In this document: piece by piece, positions 1 through 11,200 of the stretch | How positions within the stretch are numbered: the stretch's first letter is position 1 | How the letters are laid out: each line of letters opens with the position of its first letter | Origin: Beta vulgaris subsp. vulgaris | Taxonomy: Eukaryota > Streptophyta > Magnoliopsida > Caryophyllales > Amaranthaceae | Assembly: GCF_026745355.1 (NCBI RefSeq) | Contig: NC_079210.1 | Location: 21,842,483 to 21,906,482, forward strand | Length of the DNA stretch: 64,000 nt | Reading direction: 5' to 3' | The notes under the pieces: model-generated | Told to the model about the DNA's origin: nothing | The model's input: the letters and a program-made list of their open reading frames with translations, nothing else | Databases searched by the model: none | Made by a program: the position numbers and the translations under genes

Positions 1-1
1 G

Positions 2-1860
2 TTCCTTTATTGTTGGGAAACCTTTCTTGAAAACTTCTAAGACTAAAATTGATGTTCATCAGGGTAATTTGACGATGGAATTTGATGGTGAAATAATTAA
101 GTTCAATATATTCGATGCTATGAGATACCCAAATGATCAATAATGTTAGTTCTATTATTCCTTTGATGCTTTTGACTGGATGGCTCAAGAAATTTTTGAT
201 CGTGGTGTGAAAAATTGTTTGAGATGATATTTTACTGATAGCAAGGACACTGAAATGCTTGTTTCTTTAGTAGATATGTTTGAGGTAGCAAGTCTTGATT
301 CGCAAAATGATAAAAAAGATAATTTTGATCTTTCTTTGCCAGTGTCCGTACCTAAACTAATCCCTTCTATTGTTAAAGCACCTCAATTAGAGTTGAAACA
401 CTACCCTCACATCTAAAATATGTTTATTTAGGTGAAAATGAAACTCTACCTGTGATTATCTCCAATGCTCTAAATCAATCTCAAGAAGATAAATTGGTAA
501 ATGTGCTAAAAGACCACAAGGAGGCTATAGGATGGACCTTAGCTGAATAGAATTTTTCTTGAAAAAGATGCTAAGCCCACTAGAGAAACTCAATGTAGCT
601 TAAACCTCTCCATGATGGAGGTTGTTAAAAAGGAAATCCTTAAGTGGTTAGATGCCGACGTGATTTATCCTATTTCGATTTCATGGGTAGTCCTTTATGT
701 GTCCCTAAAAAGAGTGAATAATGTTGTTGAGAATACTAAAGGAGAGCTTGTTCCAACTAAAGTGTCAAATGGATGGAGGGTATGCATTTACTATAAGAAG
801 CTTCATCAAGCTACTAGAAAAGATCATTTTCCTTTGCCCTTTATTGTCAATGCTAGAAAAACTTGCTGGTCAATCTTCAGCTTTCTTGATGGCTATTCTG
901 GTTATACTAAAGTACCCATCGCCCTGAAAGATCACGATAAAACCACATTTACCTGCCCTTTTGGTACATTTTTCTTAAGGAGGATGCCTTTCGGATTATG
1001 CAATGCCCCTGGAACTTTTCAGCGTTGTATGATGAGTATTTTCTCTTATTTGATTGAACAAGATATGGAAGTGTTTATGGACAATTTTACTTGATAGATG
1101 CCTCGAGGGTTTATTTCGTGTTTTGAAAAGATGTGAGTTTCAGTGTTGAAACTCACCTTGTGCTGAATTTTGAAAAATGTCATTTTATGGTAGAATAAGG
1201 TGTACTACTTGGACAATTGGTAAGTGCTAAAGAAGTTGATAAAGCCAAAATAGATGTCATTAGTTCATTGCCATATCCTATATGTGTTAGTGAAGTTAGA
1301 TCATTTTTAGGGCATGTTGGCTTCTATAGACGTTTTATTAAGAATTTCTCAAAAATTGCATGTCCCTTGTGTGTTTTGCTTGCTAAAGATGCCTTTTTTG
1401 ATTTTAATGAGGAATGTAAAAAGGCTTTTGATGAGTTGAAAGAAAGATTGGCTAGTGCACCCATGATTCGACCACCTGATTGGACCTTACCCTTTGAAAT
1501 TATGTGTGACGCTAGTGATAAGACTATCGATGTCGTTTTAGGTTAAAAGAAAGATAAAGAATCCTATGTGATCCATTATGCTTCTAAATCACTTGATTCT
1601 ACTCAATGCAATTATACTGTAACTGAAAAAGAGATGTATGCTATGATTTTTGCTTTGGAAAAGTTTAGATCTTATTTACTAGTTATTGTTTATACTGACC
1701 ATTCTACAATAAAATATCTCTTGAAAAAGAAAGAATCCAAACCTCGCTTGCTTAGGTGGATGCTTTTGTTACAAGAATTTTACTTAGAAATTAGAGATAA
1801 GAAGGGTGTTGAAAATCAAGTTGCTGACCACCTTAGTTGAATTGTTTCTAGAGATGATTG
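2..1860 (+). pseudogene. Athila-like Ty3/gypsy retrotransposon pol remnant (linker, RT, RNase H)
   Basis: Broken polyprotein that once encoded the reverse transcriptase and RNase H of an LTR retrotransposon. The first 140 bases read as the end of the protease/linker (KIDVHQGNLTMEFDGE, then a stop at 139). A linker with HKEAIGWTLAE lies near 515-548. RT starts near 612 (MMEVVKKEI) and shows FPLPFI, FLDGYSGY, CPFGTF and RRMPFGLCNAPGTFQ. The catalytic box reads FMDN instead of FMDD near 1075-1088 and is followed by a stop. RNase H runs to 1837 with [32 protein letters not shown] and [10 protein letters not shown]. Integrase is missing. Wording of the RT and RNase H blocks is that of the Athila/Cyclops lineage (family knowledge). 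Several stops and frameshifts make it non-functional. The element enters from the left edge of the window. Confidence 0.9.
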
Positions 1861-1949
1861 ACCTTTAATGAGTGAATTCTTTCCTGGTGAACAACTTCTT
1901 CCAGTGTATCATGTCGAAACTCCTTGGTATGCTGATATGCTTTTAGTGT

Positions 1950-2330
1950 TTAACGAACCAACGTAGACTAATTCTTATAATGCATAAACATATTGTGTGG
2001 TTATTTATTTTCATAAACCTAGATCTACGAATCGTGTTAACTAGAAGCCAACATGGGGAGAATTTGATTATTAATCATATTCATACCCTCACCCCCGAAC
2101 TCATTTGGGTTCATTGACCAATTATGAAGTCATGATGGGAAAATCTACATTGGATAAGTCTCTATAGTTTCCAAAAATCCAATTAGGTTTATGAGCCTTC
2201 TTAAAGAACTTGTTGGTGACTTCTTTAGTTCATAACTTTCTAAAACAAAAACCTTTACAATAAGATAGTCAAATACACCCTCAATCCACACAGGAAATAA
2301 AAACTACAATTACCAGTACATATATTCTGC
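1950..2330 (+). repeat. LTR-end fragment homologous to 39990-40340
   Basis: This stretch matches the 3' part of the LTR at 37186-40421 over about 300 bases: shared words include CCCCGAACTCA, GAAATCTACATTGGATAAGTC-like text, TCCAATTA and AAGATAGTCAAATA, in the same order and orientation. It directly follows the RNase H remnant, so integrase, the 3' untranslated part and most of the LTR have been lost here. This links the pol remnant at 1-1860 and the LTR at 37186 to the same or related families (inference). Confidence 0.7.
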
Positions 2331-2559
2331 AATGAGGGTCTGAATAATATTTTATTTTATCATTTTTCCCTTTAAGTTTTATTTATTATTAACACCCTCA
2401 TTAAACGTTTGAGTTTAAGAAAATAAGCTTTGTGTGGGTTTTGAAAAAAAATATAAATATAGGAATACTAAAAACGAAATATTTGAAAACGTTTTATATA
2501 ACATTGAACATGATCCATATAAATTTTTAAATAGGTGAGCGGGTGAGGGTTTCAAATAG

Positions 2560-3230
2560 GCGGGGTAGATTTTTTTGGTGAGTTGTTTTCATGAAAGGGA
2601 TAGGGATAATTTTCGGGGCTAGACAATAGACTTGGTTTTCAGCGACGAGGTTCAAGACTAGGGCGCCTTCGCTTGTAGGGAAAAGGAAGGGGTGGTGAAA
2701 GGGATAGCTGGTTTATGGGGTGGTGCAAAGGAAAAGGTTAGTTTTAGGGGGTAGGGAAGGGGAGGGGTGGTTTTGAGGGTGGTTCGACGATGAGAATTGG
2801 TTTTCAGCTGTAAGGTTCGGAGAAAAGGTGTGGTTTCCGGGAGTGAGAAAAGGGAGTAGATGGTTTTGACTTTTGAGGGTGGGGAAGGGGAAGCGGTGGT
2901 TCTAGGGTGGTTCAATGGCGTGGGTTAGTTTTAAGGGATGAGGAAGGGGATGGGTTAGTTTCCGGGGTGGGGAGATGGTAAGGATTGGTTTCCAGCAGTG
3001 GGGTTCGGAGCTATGGGTAATTTTCCACGGTGCGGAAGGAAAGGGGGCTAGTTTTCAAAGGTGTGGAATAAGATGGGGTGTTGTTTAGGGGTGGGACGGG
3101 GAATGAGGTTGTTTTCGGATGGTGGGTACTAAGGCAACGGTTGGGGATGGGGCCCCTGGTTGGGCTGGTAGGTAGGTGGGGTCTCGAACGGGTGCATGGG
3201 AAGTGGGTGGGGATTTGATTAATTAGTGCT
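2560..3230. repeat. G-rich degenerate repeat block
   Basis: The plus strand is strikingly G-rich and C-poor, made of loosely repeated phrases of about 50-60 bases such as GGTTTTCAGC, GGGGTGG and AAGGGGA. Many GGG and GGGG runs lie close together. No coding pattern is seen; apparent reading frames on the minus strand are proline/serine-rich by composition only. Origin unknown. The 220 bases before it (2340-2560) are AT-rich with nothing recognisable. Confidence 0.55.
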
Positions 3231-3295
3231 AATTAGGGTTTAACTAGAGTAAATTAAAATTTAATTAGCATTAAATAAAAGTTATTCAACTATAA

Positions 3296-3965
3296 TAATG
3301 GAAAGTTTGAGCGTTTCGCCGTAATTGTACAAACTTTCAATTATTATGTAATGTATCAAACTTTTTTTAAAATTTCCCCTAGTAGGTCGATATTAGTTGT
3401 TAACTTGTTGAAAGAGGTAACCAACCTAACTTGATGCTCACTATAACACTCGTTGCTATTTTAATGGTTGGTGTTTTTATTTTATTATTTAAATTTGAAA
3501 AATAGAGGGAAAAAAACATTGTTTCTTTCTTTTGGTTTTTTCTCCTTCTCCCCTTCACTCTCTTTTTCCTTACCCTAACCCACTCTATCATGGCCTTGTC
3601 CAGCCTCCCACACCCATTTCCCTCTCTTCCTCCTCTTTATAGGGGGGTCAACGTCGTTGATTAGTCGGCACAATAGCAATCTTCGCCGTTGGTTCGTCAT
3701 CATCGGTGCTGAAAAGCTCCGTATAATTGATCTCTAATCACTTATTCTTATCGACGCTTTCTCTTTATCCGCCATTGTTGTCGCAGCTTTGAAGGTTGGA
3801 ATTTTTCAGCAATTGGAAGTGATGAAGAGAGAGTGTGTAAGGAGGAGAAAGTGAAGAAAAAAGGTTGAAAGTTGAATGGTAGAATTTTGATTTAAACTTT
3901 GTTAGATTACATAATAATCAGAAGTTTTTATTATTGCGAGCGAAAGGCCAAAAGTTTGTACTTCA
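3296..3965. mobile_element. possible non-autonomous DNA transposon with decayed inverted ends
   Basis: Bases 3310-3365 and the reverse complement of 3895-3960 share an imperfect block whose core is ATTATTATGTAAT, with ACAAACTT-like text on one side and TCAAAC-like text on the other. Pyrimidine-rich sequence and short unrelated text lie between them. The ends are too diverged to define a target duplication, so the call rests on the inverted similarity alone. Confidence 0.3.
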
Positions 3966-3969
3966 TGAC

Positions 3970-5815
3970 TAATAGAGTCAACGGAAATTTGACAAAAGGA
4001 TCAAGTCATATATTTTTGTAAAACCTCAGGGGTACCTTATGCATTTTCGAGACTGCAAGGACATCATGTGTATTTCAAAAAATTTGGGGGCACCTGGTGA
4101 ATGTTCTATTAATCTTAGTCGGTTTTGTTAAATACAAAAGGACGACTAACATTATGGTATGTTCATTAAACTATCAAATTAATTATGGGATCCTAAACCA
4201 TTTTTCAAAATTTTCTTATTAGAATAAGAAAAATGATTTTGGTCTCATAATGAGAAAATAATAAACATATTAAAGATGATGGAAAATAAATAAAAATATG
4301 CAGACATACAAAAATATATATAACAAACAAAGAATTAAAAAGATATTGAAAATATACAAAAATGAGTTTTGAGGATATATACACATGAAATACACATAAG
4401 TAACTTAAAATAAATAAAGATCTATGGAAGAAATCAAAGGATCCCCAGAAATATACCTATGGTGCTTTAGTGTTAAGGAGTAACGACTTTCTTAAGGAGT
4501 AATCTTTGAAGCTTATGAAGAGATTCAAGGAAGTAATGTGTTTTGAAGTGTTTTTGGGTGCAAGAGAATATAGTGCTTGGAGATACTAAGGGAAACCGAA
4601 AAAATAGAGTAAAATAAATCCCATTTATAGAGTATTGGAGAAATATGGGTTCTCAAAGATCTGTTATGGGCAAAAATGAGATCCGTATGACGCGCGCGAC
4701 ACACGTACCTATGTGTCAGCGCAGCCTCGCTAGTGCCACTTCTTTTTGGTAATCTGTCGACAATAGCTCATGATGCACGTGGAATCTTTTTGTTTTGCAT
4801 TCGTAACCAACTAGGTTTTTGCTGATTTTATTTAAATCCAAAATAAATGATTCTCTTACTTTAAATCAAATATTATGATTGATGCGAAAATAGACAAAGA
4901 CCAATTGAAATTATTTAAGAAAGATGGAGCAGGTCACACACAAACTTAGTACCGGTAGCAATATTGATAAAAATAATAAAAGAGAAAATACATCATTTAG
5001 TAAATCACAATAATATAAAGTCTAGTTGAGTTCTTAAAAGGGACGATGAAATTTCTTTTAGTCTCTAACAAGTAGGAAAAATTGAATTACTAATTTTACT
5101 TCATGAGTTACATACTATCACACAAACAAATAAAAGTGTAGCTTTGCTATCACCATCTCTTTTCACTCCATTAAATATACATTTCCTACACCTAACATGT
5201 GTGAACTCAACTTATTATGTCTGGTTGAACTTGATCAACCTTCATTTTACATTATTATTATACCTTATTGGACCTGATCAGTGTTGCTTATAGTTTATCA
5301 GCTTTAAAACTTACTTTTTTAAGATGATGATAATACACCATAAGACACTTATTTCATGCATGCTTCATTAGATGTAATCGAAATCATGATACTATATAGT
5401 TGCAAGACGTACGCATAGACTAGGTTGAAATTATATATCATTAGATTAGGTTATGTTGTTTAAAGGTAAAATAATTTTTTAAAAAGGAAAACCTTTTCTC
5501 TCGCATGATCTACCTTTTCACATGCTATTATATTATAGATGATGTATGTCCTTATATACATCTTTTTTGAGAAAATCATTTTACTCCATTCAACCTAAAG
5601 ATATGTAGCTTTCAACTTCTTAAATTGTGATTCCTTTAACAGCGCATATGTATCATAGATAAATCATTTTTTATTCTTGATACATACAAATAAGTTTAAT
5701 ATTCAAATAAGTTATTTTTAAAATTTAGTGTTGAATTAAATTCAAATTTACTTTAATACCGTGAAATTTATAGTGCTAGAGCTTAGGTAAAGATTTTCTT
5801 ATCATGTTAAGTAAT
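3970..5815. other. non-coding AT-rich stretch, nothing recognised
   Basis: No reading frame, RNA gene or element ends were recognised. The only compositional oddity is a short CG-rich island near 4685-4735 (GACGCGCGCGACACACG) in otherwise AT-rich DNA. It may be decayed retroelement LTR or untranslated sequence. Confidence 0.4.
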
Positions 5816-5822
5816 ATTTTAT

Positions 5823-6225
5823 AGGAAAAATTGTCAAGAATAAGTCAACCTTTGCGTTGACCGCTTTTAACAAGTCAACCTTCATTTACTCCAGTAGCAA
5901 GTAAACCTTGTACATGAATTAGCTTTTAACAAGTTTTTTTACTTATGACCTGAACAACCCCTACAATTTTGTTCAGTTTTAACAGGTGTGTATTATAGAA
6001 CTCATTAAATTGTTCTCTAGAACATATTTGCACTGCTTGAATTTGATAAAAGTTCCGTGAGAAACTTAAAACTGAACAAAATTGTAGGGGTTGTTCAGGT
6101 CATAAGTAAAAAAACTCGTTAAAAGCTAATTCATGTACAAGCTTTACTTGCTACTGGAATAAATGAAGGTTGACTTATTAAAAGCAGTCAACGCAAAGGT
6201 TGACTTATTGTTGACAATTTTTCCT
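5823..6225. mobile_element. 403-bp foldback MITE with 158-bp inverted arms
   Basis: The two arms, 5823-5980 and 6068-6225, are the same length and differ at about six positions when one is reverse-complemented, leaving an 87-bp loop. The ends are AGGAAAAATTGTC and its complement. The element is flanked by a 7-bp direct repeat ATTTTAT at 5816-5822 and 6226-6232, which I read as the target-site duplication. There is no coding capacity. Superfamily is uncertain: Mutator-like elements usually make 9 bp, hAT 8 bp. Transcription through it would give a long near-perfect hairpin. Confidence 0.9.
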
Positions 6226-6639
6226 ATTTTATATTTATAAATATTATTTTTCCATGTATAAGTCTATCTAGGTTAAGACTACAATGCATTATATATGTAT
6301 ATTAGTTAGGAGAAAACCTTAAACAACGACAACAATCCAATAATGTTAAGGAAAATTAAATTTTAATAATCCAACCTTTAACCAGTCTTCTTAAAACAGT
6401 CCAACTATTTCATTTCTTTTCAATAAGTCAAACTTGTCCCATCTCCTTTTATTGAACCTCATTAAATTATGACTTGAAACAGGTTACCATTCCTTCTTAG
6501 TAGGTAAATAACAGTCGTATTTTATTTCTCTTTTAGTTCTTTTTACTTTATATTTTCTTCCAAAACGGTCTTATTTCATCATTCCCCATTGTTCTGTCTT
6601 CTTCTCACCTTTTCTTCAAAAAAAAAAAAATTGCACCAT

Positions 6640-7045
6640 GAAAGGGGGAAATCAGTTAGGTGCGTTCTTCAACAAACTCAAGGAGTGAGAGGGTGGAGTG
6701 AAAATGTGGGGTTACTGTAGTTGTGCGAATTACGAAGAAAAGGTCAAATTGTCGGAGGCAGTTCCTTCGATGCCCTAAGTGGCCTGAGCAATGTTGTGAT
6801 TTTTTCAGGTGGGTGACTGAGTCGGGTATGGATGAAAAGAATGATATTGGGGACCTCTAATTTCAAATTTTGGATAGGGATACGAACATTGCTAACTTGG
6901 AGTACCACAAGATGTTACTTGATAAAAAAAATAAAAATAAAAAAATTGCAGATGAAGAAGGAAAGCCTGGAAGAAGATGTGCAAGAGATGAAAAATGAAC
7001 TTAGTGAATTGTGTTTGGAGGTGCTAATGGTGCTCTAGGAATGAG
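6640..7045 (+). pseudogene. GRF-type zinc-finger protein remnant, transposon-associated
   Basis: The frame beginning at 6702 reads KCGVTVVVRITKK..CRRQFLRCPKWPEQCCDFFRWVTESGMDE. The spacing of Cys, the (F)xRCP..CP box and the CDFF-W ending are those of the GRF zinc finger. A start codon at 6639 is out of frame with it, and a stop follows near 6860. Downstream, 6930-7040 encodes a Lys/Glu-rich coiled-coil-like tail in shifted frames. Small GRF-plus-coiled-coil proteins (At4g04775-like in plants) are common and often lie in transposons. Here it faces a MULE transposase on the opposite strand, so I take it as the second ORF of that element (inference). Confidence 0.65.
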
Positions 7046-7689
7046 AAGAACTTCTCTGTGGCTTTGGTGTATTCTTGGGTTTTATTTTTCATTTTGATGT
7101 GTTATTTGAAGTAGTTATGTATCAATAGGCTAGAAGTGATACAAAATAATGGTTGGGTTAGAATACAAATGAAGGGTTTGGGTAAAAGTGATGCATCCAC
7201 TTTTTGTAAGTGTGTTAATGAAGTGGAAGGTGTTAAGTATTGTGCTAATGGAAAAAAATTGTCCCAAAAAGACATTCATTGTTCAACCCCAAATTGGGTA
7301 TCAAATAGAACCATCACAATTCATTGTATCATTAAAAAACAACGACATTTTACTTGTCATTACAAAAACAGCAATATTAATTGAACTTGGCAAAAAATGA
7401 TCTGAACAACGAATGTAAGTTGTCATTAAAAAATCAACAACATTATAAGACTAATTTAGCTTAGCAAAAAATGATATGAACGCATGATTTTACTTCTCCA
7501 TATTTGTGATGCTTCCTTGAGGTCCTTTTATGCTACTATATAGCTTGTCAACTGTGGAAGCATGATTGCATATAGGTAGAGGTTGAGATAGCTTCAAAAA
7601 CACATAATACAACAGTTAGTTTAAGTGCACTGCAAATAATACATAATACACAAATTGACACGAACACAAAGTGAAAATAAGTGTGACTC
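7046..7689. other. spacer between the two convergent MULE-associated ORFs
   Basis: AT-rich spacer between the GRF ORF (+) and the end of the transposase (-). It contains loosely repeated phrases (AACAACATTATA, AAAAATGATCTGAAC-like and AAAAATGATATGAAC-like text at 7395-7480) but no supported gene. Confidence 0.4.
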
Positions 7690-9859
7690 ACATTGTTGAT
7701 TGATGCAGTCCTAGGATGAGGAACACCTCCCCTGCCTCCATCACCTCCCTGCCTTCCTCCTCTGGCTCTCTTCCTCCATTACTTGCCCTACCTGCATCTT
7801 GAGGATTTCCTCCAATTTTCCCTCTTCCTCTTCCTCTTCCTCTCCCACCCCCTCTAGAACATCTGCCAACTCGAATCATTCTCCCACCTCTTCCTAATCT
7901 TGATGGATGTGCTATAGAATGCAAAATGTGGATGTGCAGGTGCATATGATGTTGAAGCAATGCTTGGTCCATCAATCCTTAGTCTTCTGGTAGACTTTTT
8001 TGGTGGAGGCCCAACAACTGAAGCAGTGTCTCTATTGGGGCATCTTCATTTGTTATGGTCCTTGGTATGGCGGAGACTGCATGTCATATCTATACCATGC
8101 CTAATAAGCTTACCAAGATTTTTAGGGTCATCAAATGGGTCCTTTCTCTTGTTCAACCTGGGCTTGCCAAGTCCAATTTTAATTAGAGATTGGCTGATAT
8201 TGCTTTTTATCCTAGGCTAGTGTTTATAACCTTCCACAGGAGGTATAGAACCATCATATGCCCTTAAATAGACCTCCCTCTTGTAACAGTCATGTAGGAA
8301 GTACTCAGCTTCTTTGTGAACAAAGTAGATGCAAGCTATGGCATGCCTGCAAGGGATGCCTAACATATTCCATTTTTTGTATGTGCAAGTCTTGGATTCC
8401 AAATCCACATTCAACTTATCAATATAGTATTGCACATTCAACAAAGTATCTGTTGATGGCAACACATCACAATCATTAGCCTTCATTTTCTCCAAATCTA
8501 ACTTGGCTTGGATCCTAGGGCAAAGCACTGACTGAGACTAATCTTTGCATTAATATATCCTCTAACATATATATGAGATGCTTTAATTTGTCCTAGCATT
8601 TATGATGTAACCATTAAAAGTCTCAGCCATATTACTAGTTATCGCATCTGTCTTCACACGCATCTAAGAAAGCCCTACAGAAGTAGTTAGGTTTGTATGC
8701 CTTGAATACAGTAGCTGCATCTGGGTTTAACTCAACCAGTTCCTCAAGTGCATCATTATAGGCAACAACTTTATAAGCCTTAGCTATTTTCCAAAATAAT
8801 AGTTTCATCTCATCCCTTCTAAAGGACTTGTGGCACATAACAAAGATCTGCCTTGCATATGTCTATGATATGCATCTGAATGTACACATGCAACTGCATT
8901 CAAGATGGGCTTCCAAAAACAAAAACCAACACTAATTATACACTAAACAAATAGAGACGTAAACCAAATAGATGACTAAACATGTTATGACACTATACCA
9001 ACACTAATTAATTATACCATCACTAATTACAACAACATACAACATCAATACCAGCACAAACCAACGCTAATTACAACAACATATATATGCAATGAAGTTA
9101 GTGAATTACTAATTACTGAAGCAACACTATTAAACACTAAAATAGCAACATATTATTTTGAAACATCAGCAAAACATCACTAATCTAGCAGCACTAAACC
9201 ATCACTCATCTAGCAACAAAACATGTACTGAACACCTAAAGAACTAGCACTAAAATAGAAACTTAGTGAATTGCTAGCAACACTAAACCATACTAGCAGC
9301 ACCAGTAACGAAAAAAAGCACTAAAGAAGCACATATCAAGCACTAATCTAACATAATAATAAATGTTAATTTGCAAAATACCTGATGCTCATCTGAGATT
9401 ATTGTCAAACCAGTTCCACTCCCAAGCTGAAGGCATTATTGAAGGTTGGTGAAAAACCACTCCTAATTGTTGTTATTCTCCCCTTCAGCTACTGGCCAAG
9501 CGATGGGATACATTTGGTCAGTATTATGTCTTCCAACAGTAGATAGTAATTGACCTCCCAAGAAAGTTTTCAAGAAACATGCTTCTACACATATTACTCT
9601 CCTACAACCTTCTAACCAACCCCTCTGAAGACCCTCGTAGCAGGTTAATAACATTTGGAAGACTGTAGGCGATATTGTGAGTTTATCAATGACTAACTCC
9701 AACTTAGTCCTAGGGTGTGCTGCTTCAATAGCTTTAATGTAGGGTAGGAGCTTCTTGTAGTGGCCTTGCACTCAACCATGCAACATCCTGTTTGCATAGA
9801 ATTTCACTTTATACGTCAGATCTCTTGTGATCATTTGCTTATAAGCTCTCCAAATCATC

Positions 9860-9942
9860 TATGTGCGTCGCATGAAGCCCATGGTGCTACGCACATAACA
9901 AAGTAATCTGCGTCGCATGAAGCCAATGGTGCGACGCAGATT
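9860..9942. repeat. subterminal hairpins of the CACTA element, left side
   Basis: Two consecutive palindromes: 9860-9897 (TATGTGCGTCGCA paired with a TGCTACGCACATA side) and 9904-9942 (TAATCTGCGTCGCA paired with TGCGACGCAGATTA). Each has a short AT/GC loop around GAAGCC. They mirror the hairpins at 10910-11110. Confidence 0.75.
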
Positions 9943-10149
9943 ACAAGCCCAACCCAACCCGTGTTTTATATCCCCTCTATGTCAAACCTAATTTCTTATA
10001 CTAACTGTCAGCCGCTGCTATTCTCCTCTCTCTCTCTCCAAGTTTTCGGTTTCCTCTCTCTCTCTCTTCAAGGTTTTTGTCTCCTCTCTTTCCAAGGTTT
10101 CCTCTCTCTCTCTCCAACTCTTCTCTCTCTCTTTTTCGTTTTGATTTCT

Positions 10150-10330
10150 CCGATTCATTCTCAGAGCACGATGTTCATGATCAGGAATTTTTAGTTCTCG
10201 ATTCAGAGCACGATGTTCATTCTCTATGATTCATTCTCATAGCACGATTCATTCTCAGAGCACGATTCATTCTCTGCGATTCATTCTCAGAGCACGGTGT
10301 TCATTCTCAGAGCACGATGTTCATGCTCAG
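10150..10330 (+). repeat. minisatellite inside the CACTA element
   Basis: Seven or eight imperfect copies of a 15-27 bp unit built from GATTCATTCTCAGAGCAC and CGATGTTCAT. The copies follow each other in shuffled order and share the same orientation. Confidence 0.75.
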
Positions 10331-10847
10331 ATTTCTCGATTCGCAGATATTTTTAGGTCTCATTTTATTCAGAATTTCTTTGTTTTGCCATATTTATTTT
10401 TATTTTTGGCTATTTGAAGAACGAGATTTGAAGAAAGAGATTGAAGAATAAGATTTGAAGAAAGAGATTGAAGAACGAGATTTGATTGAAGAAGAACGAG
10501 GTTTTTGGCGATTTGTATTTTTTAAAAAATATATTTAGTGAAATTTCTCTATGTTAGATCTGTTTTTTTTTTTTTTGTAGGTTTAGTTTTTTAATTTCGT
10601 GTTTTGTTGTATGTTAGATCTGATTTTTTAATTTTTGATATTTGTTTAGATTTTTTCGTTTAATTTTTGGCGATTAGAAGAACTTAATTTCGTTTAGATT
10701 TTTTCGTTTAATTTTTGGCGATTATCATCATTTGTTGTATGTTAGATCTGGTTTTTTGATATGAGATTTGTCTTATTTAATCATCATCATTTGTTGTATG
10801 TTAGATCTGGTTTTTTGATGAGATTTGGCTCGTTTCTTTTTCCTCCT

Positions 10848-10883
10848 ACGCAGTACTAAAGCATTCATGCTTTGGTACTGCGT
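10848..10883. repeat. 36-bp perfect-length hairpin in the CACTA interior
   Basis: A 16-bp stem (ACGCAGTACTAAAGCA against TGCTTTGGTACTGCGT, one mismatch) closes a TTCA loop and is followed by a T run. It sits just inside the right subterminal hairpin array. Confidence 0.8.
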
Positions 10884-10909
10884 TTTTTTATTTTTCACAT
10901 AATGCCATT

Positions 10910-11200
10910 TGCGTCGCACATGGCACAAGGTGCGACGCAGATGACTGATTTGCGTCGCACCCCCTGCTATGTGCGACGCAAATTCCACTTATACCCCTTT
11001 ATAACCCGCCTGTAGTTTGTATGGGCTGGAATAAACAATTTGCGTCGCACCGTATACACGGTGCGACGCAAATAGCTAATATATCTGCGTCGTTTAGCAT
11101 ACGACGCAGATCATGTCTGGGCTATCTGCGTCGAGGCCTTTGGCATCGGACCCATGTCCGACGCAAATAGGCGCCTCAGATCCGACGCAAGTCGCCTTTT
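10910..11200. repeat. subterminal hairpin array of the CACTA element, right side
   Basis: A run of palindromes each built on TGCGTCGCA...TGCGACGCA arms: around 10909-10941, 10949-10982, 11039-11074, 11083-11112 and a looser one to 11195. The arms are shared, while the loop sequences differ, so the palindromic arms are the conserved feature. Confidence 0.7.

Noticed and set aside
2658..2915. Pro/Thr/Ser-rich minus-strand frame
   Set aside because: Direct result of the G-rich plus strand; no domain.
7136..7400. Two overlapping plus-strand frames of 70-82 codons
   Set aside because: They lie in the spacer between the convergent MULE ORFs and overlap each other in different frames without recognisable motifs.
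9961..10417. Plus-strand frames with Ser/Leu and His/Ser repeats
   Set aside because: They are translations of CT tracts and the minisatellite inside the CACTA element.
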